Assembly (NCBI GenBank): GCA_016718315.1
Contig: JADKDV010000001.1
Span: 372,001-436,000, forward strand
Reading direction: 5' to 3'
Source of the DNA: Candidatus Obscuribacter sp.
Lineage (GTDB): Bacteria; Cyanobacteriota; Vampirovibrionia; Obscuribacterales; Obscuribacteraceae
Length of the DNA: 64,000 bases
Position numbers and translations under genes: made by a program. The notes below the pieces were generated by a model that worked only from the letters and a program-made list of their open reading frames with translations, was not told the origin of the DNA and made no database searches. This document shows, piece after piece, positions 63,888 to 64,000 of the stretch (position 1 is the stretch's first letter; every line of letters begins with the position of its first letter).

Positions 63888-63921
63888 TTCTGATGGTTTT
63901 AATAGAGAAATTTTTTAGACA

Positions 63922-64000
63922 ATGACCAAAGAGCGTGTAGTAGTAACAGGTCTGGGTCCCATATCAGCTGTGGGCACTGGCAAAGAGCAATTTTGGGATG
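63922..64000 (+). CDS. fabF: Beta-ketoacyl-ACP synthase II, N-terminal fragment
   Basis: The frame from ATG 63922 reads RVVVTGLGPISAVGTGKEQFWD to the window edge, the start typical of FabF. It condenses malonyl-ACP with acyl-ACP. Position directly after acpP supports the call; the rest is outside the window. Confidence 0.92.
   Translation, partial: MTKERVVVTGLGPISAVGTGKEQFWD

Overview
The window looks like a chromosomal piece of a non-photosynthetic relative of cyanobacteria, class Vampirovibrionia (Melainabacteria), probably of the Obscuribacter type. The main evidence is the ATP synthase operon, which has the cyanobacterial order atpI, a, c, b', b, delta, alpha, gamma, with separate b and b' genes and no beta or epsilon genes downstream. 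The dapA-rnj pair, sepF, and the many TPR and polar-leader proteins fit. No photosynthesis gene is present. The assignment is an inference from gene content and order.

Layout. 1-13.9 kb: start of a ribbon-helix-helix gene, a HAD phosphatase, a DinB-like protein, a secreted TPR protein with a membrane Ser/Thr kinase, an aldo/keto reductase, a very large double-GGDEF protein, a MshEN-repeat/TPR protein, an orphan and tRNA-Thr(CGT). 13.9-21.2 kb: an NlpC/P60-like protein, then a compact operon of M16 peptidase, dut, dapB, dapA, rnj and mnmH. 21.2-26.3 kb: envelope and secreted proteins, including an EF-hand metalloprotease-like protein, a DUF202 protein, a DD-dipeptidase and a SecD-head-like protein. 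26.5-33.2 kb: smc, scpA, scpB, ispD and sepF (chromosome organisation, isoprenoid precursor, division). 33.5-39.4 kb: a protein made only of four MshEN-like repeats, a broken SGNH-like gene, a TPR protein, tgt and a PspA/IM30 gene. 39.6-45.6 kb: ATP synthase. 45.6-52.4 kb: a SpoIID protein, a site-2 protease, an FmdB zinc ribbon, zinc-ribbon orphans and fabV. 52.5-53.7 kb: an Xre/RES toxin-antitoxin pair with an almost ideal promoter and twin operators. 53.7-62.4 kb: TPR proteins, a trypsin-like protease, panB and a 1022-residue metalloprotease-like protein. 62.7-64 kb: fabG, acpP and the start of fabF.

The best candidate for something undescribed is a cyclic-di-GMP-like module. A diguanylate cyclase candidate with two GGDEF domains, both with I-sites, lies next to a protein built on 98-residue MshEN-like repeats. 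A second protein 21 kb away consists of exactly four such repeats. A second theme is a set of proteins with polar, low-complexity N-termini, no Sec signal and enzyme-like bodies.

Five genes are interrupted: smc, an SGNH-like gene, a ClpX-type zinc-finger gene, fabV and a small orphan. Four of the breaks are one-base changes in short homopolymers, which suggests sequence error rather than decay. These genes are annotated over their full repaired spans.
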